DNA of 64,000 nucleotides from Varroa destructor (lineage: Eukaryota > Arthropoda > Arachnida > Mesostigmata > Varroidae), in assembly GCF_002443255.2 (NCBI RefSeq), contig NW_019211454.1, positions 28,163,565 to 28,227,564 of the forward strand, given 5' to 3'. Shown here in pieces: positions 63,153 to 64,000 of this stretch. Numbering within the stretch: position 1 is the first letter of the stretch; the number at the start of each line of letters is the position of its first letter. Under the pieces are notes generated by a model that worked only from the letters and a program-made list of their open reading frames with translations, made no database searches and was not told the DNA's origin. Position numbers and translations under genes: made by a program.

Positions 63153-64000
63153 AGAAACGGTTCATCCTGTGGGTGGTATTGACTTATTACCAGTTACATT
63201 TATTTAATGTTATTGCAAAAAAATAGGTAACAATATGTCTGTATGCTTACACTGTTTTTCGGAACATCGTTAGGGATTCCGTTTAGGAACCTTCCTCTTC
63301 AAAAAAGGACTTAAGGCAAGCAGTACTCTACGAAGGTACACATAAAGCTCTGCTTGACAAGGCCACAATGTATGCCCAATGAAACCGTTAATTTTGAACT
63401 ACGTTGCGCATTAGAGAATAATAGTAATAATAATAGAGCTTATGCTGATACGTTTTAATTCTGCAGATTCAAAAAAACGGCAAATCTATTCGACTGAATT
63501 AAGTCGCCCCTGACTGGAGAATAGTTTGCTCTTATTAAGGGCAATCAACCCGCTGCTTAGCGCGAATGTCTATAAAATTTATTTATAATAAATATTTCTA
63601 GTTTTAGTCTACACGTGATAGGAGAATGTTAGAACAGAGGTAACCTGAACTGATTAAAAGTTTACAGTTGGAAAAATATAGGTTAGACATTTATTTGAAC
63701 TTAGCTTATCTAAGCAGAGATTTTTTTCTCCTATTTAGGGTATATCTGCGCTACTCAATTAAACGTCAGTTCGTACCCTAACCTGCATAGGCCTTTACAA
63801 GATCACTAACAAGGAAATAATATGATGTAATTGGGCTAGTTTTGTTCGTGCATGCGGCGGGCTGTGTGCCATATAAAGAAATAGTTTGTATTACCTCAGA
63901 TGGCTGAACTGAATGACTACTTTTCAAATTGTTTTTTCTAACTGTGCAACGGTCCTTAAGTGTGTTATTTTGAAAAAAAAATATTATTAAATATATTAAA

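Larger units (their letters stand above)
60776..64000. other. Sequence upstream of the IGFBP exon (CCN first intron or 5' region)
   Basis: AT-rich. It should contain, or lead to, the signal-peptide exon of the CCN gene on the minus strand. I found no ATG plus hydrophobic segment ending in a phase-0 donor. A purine/pyrimidine minisatellite-like stretch lies at 60868-60933 and a hairpin at 63106-63152. Around 61500-62100 are plus-strand frames interrupted by stops, with no recognisable family. Confidence 0.5.

Noticed and set aside
63797..63872. Minus-strand ATG with a short hydrophobic stretch (IISLLVIL) as the CCN signal-peptide exon
   Set aside because: The available donor is in the wrong phase for the phase-0 IGFBP exon, and the hydrophobic core is short.
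1..64000. CRISPR array, operon or prokaryotic mobile island
   Set aside because: There are no regularly spaced repeats, no long adjacent ORFs and no ribosome-binding sites; the splice-bounded exons show the DNA is eukaryotic.

Overview
This window is eukaryotic nuclear DNA, most likely from an arthropod. The evidence is metazoan extracellular-domain exons split by large introns with GT/AG borders, several dead mariner transposases, many (TA)n microsatellites, AT-rich non-coding DNA, and no operons or ribosome-binding sites. A mite or similar arthropod is a guess, not something the sequence proves.

Only two loci are supported as genes. At the left edge, on the minus strand, a reading frame stays open from a good 3' splice site (exon start 595) to the window edge, 198 codons. 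A second minus-strand exon candidate upstream (2440-2147) has an ATG and one membrane segment, and joins it in the same phase. I do not recognise the protein. At the right, also on the minus strand, are three exons of a CCN-family (CTGF/CYR61/NOV-like) secreted matricellular protein: IGFBP (60775-60586), VWC (56725-56537) and TSP1 (56143 to about 55899). Splice phases and cysteine patterns agree throughout. The signal-peptide exon lies upstream, and I did not find the C-terminal cystine-knot exon.

Between these loci are about 50 kb of mostly non-coding sequence. At 8.7-12.6 kb is a decayed, A-rich tract that resembles an LTR-retroelement pol/integrase. Dead mariner copies lie at 16.1 kb (+), 22.9-23.6 kb (+), 24.15-24.97 kb (-) and 58.65-59.61 kb (-); the last is inside the CCN intron. 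Four blocks are less AT-rich and hold many overlapping open frames (20.5-22.3, 27.7-28.65, 29.8-33.5 and 49.1-51.4 kb). I could not identify a gene in any of them. At 44.86-45.7 kb is a coding-like tract, perhaps a terminal exon or a pseudogene. The remainder shows simple repeats and nothing I can name.

No RNA gene, CRISPR array or new multi-gene system was found. The most useful observations are the edge exon, the CCN gene and its missing cystine-knot exon, and the set of independently broken mariners, two of them lying tail to tail.
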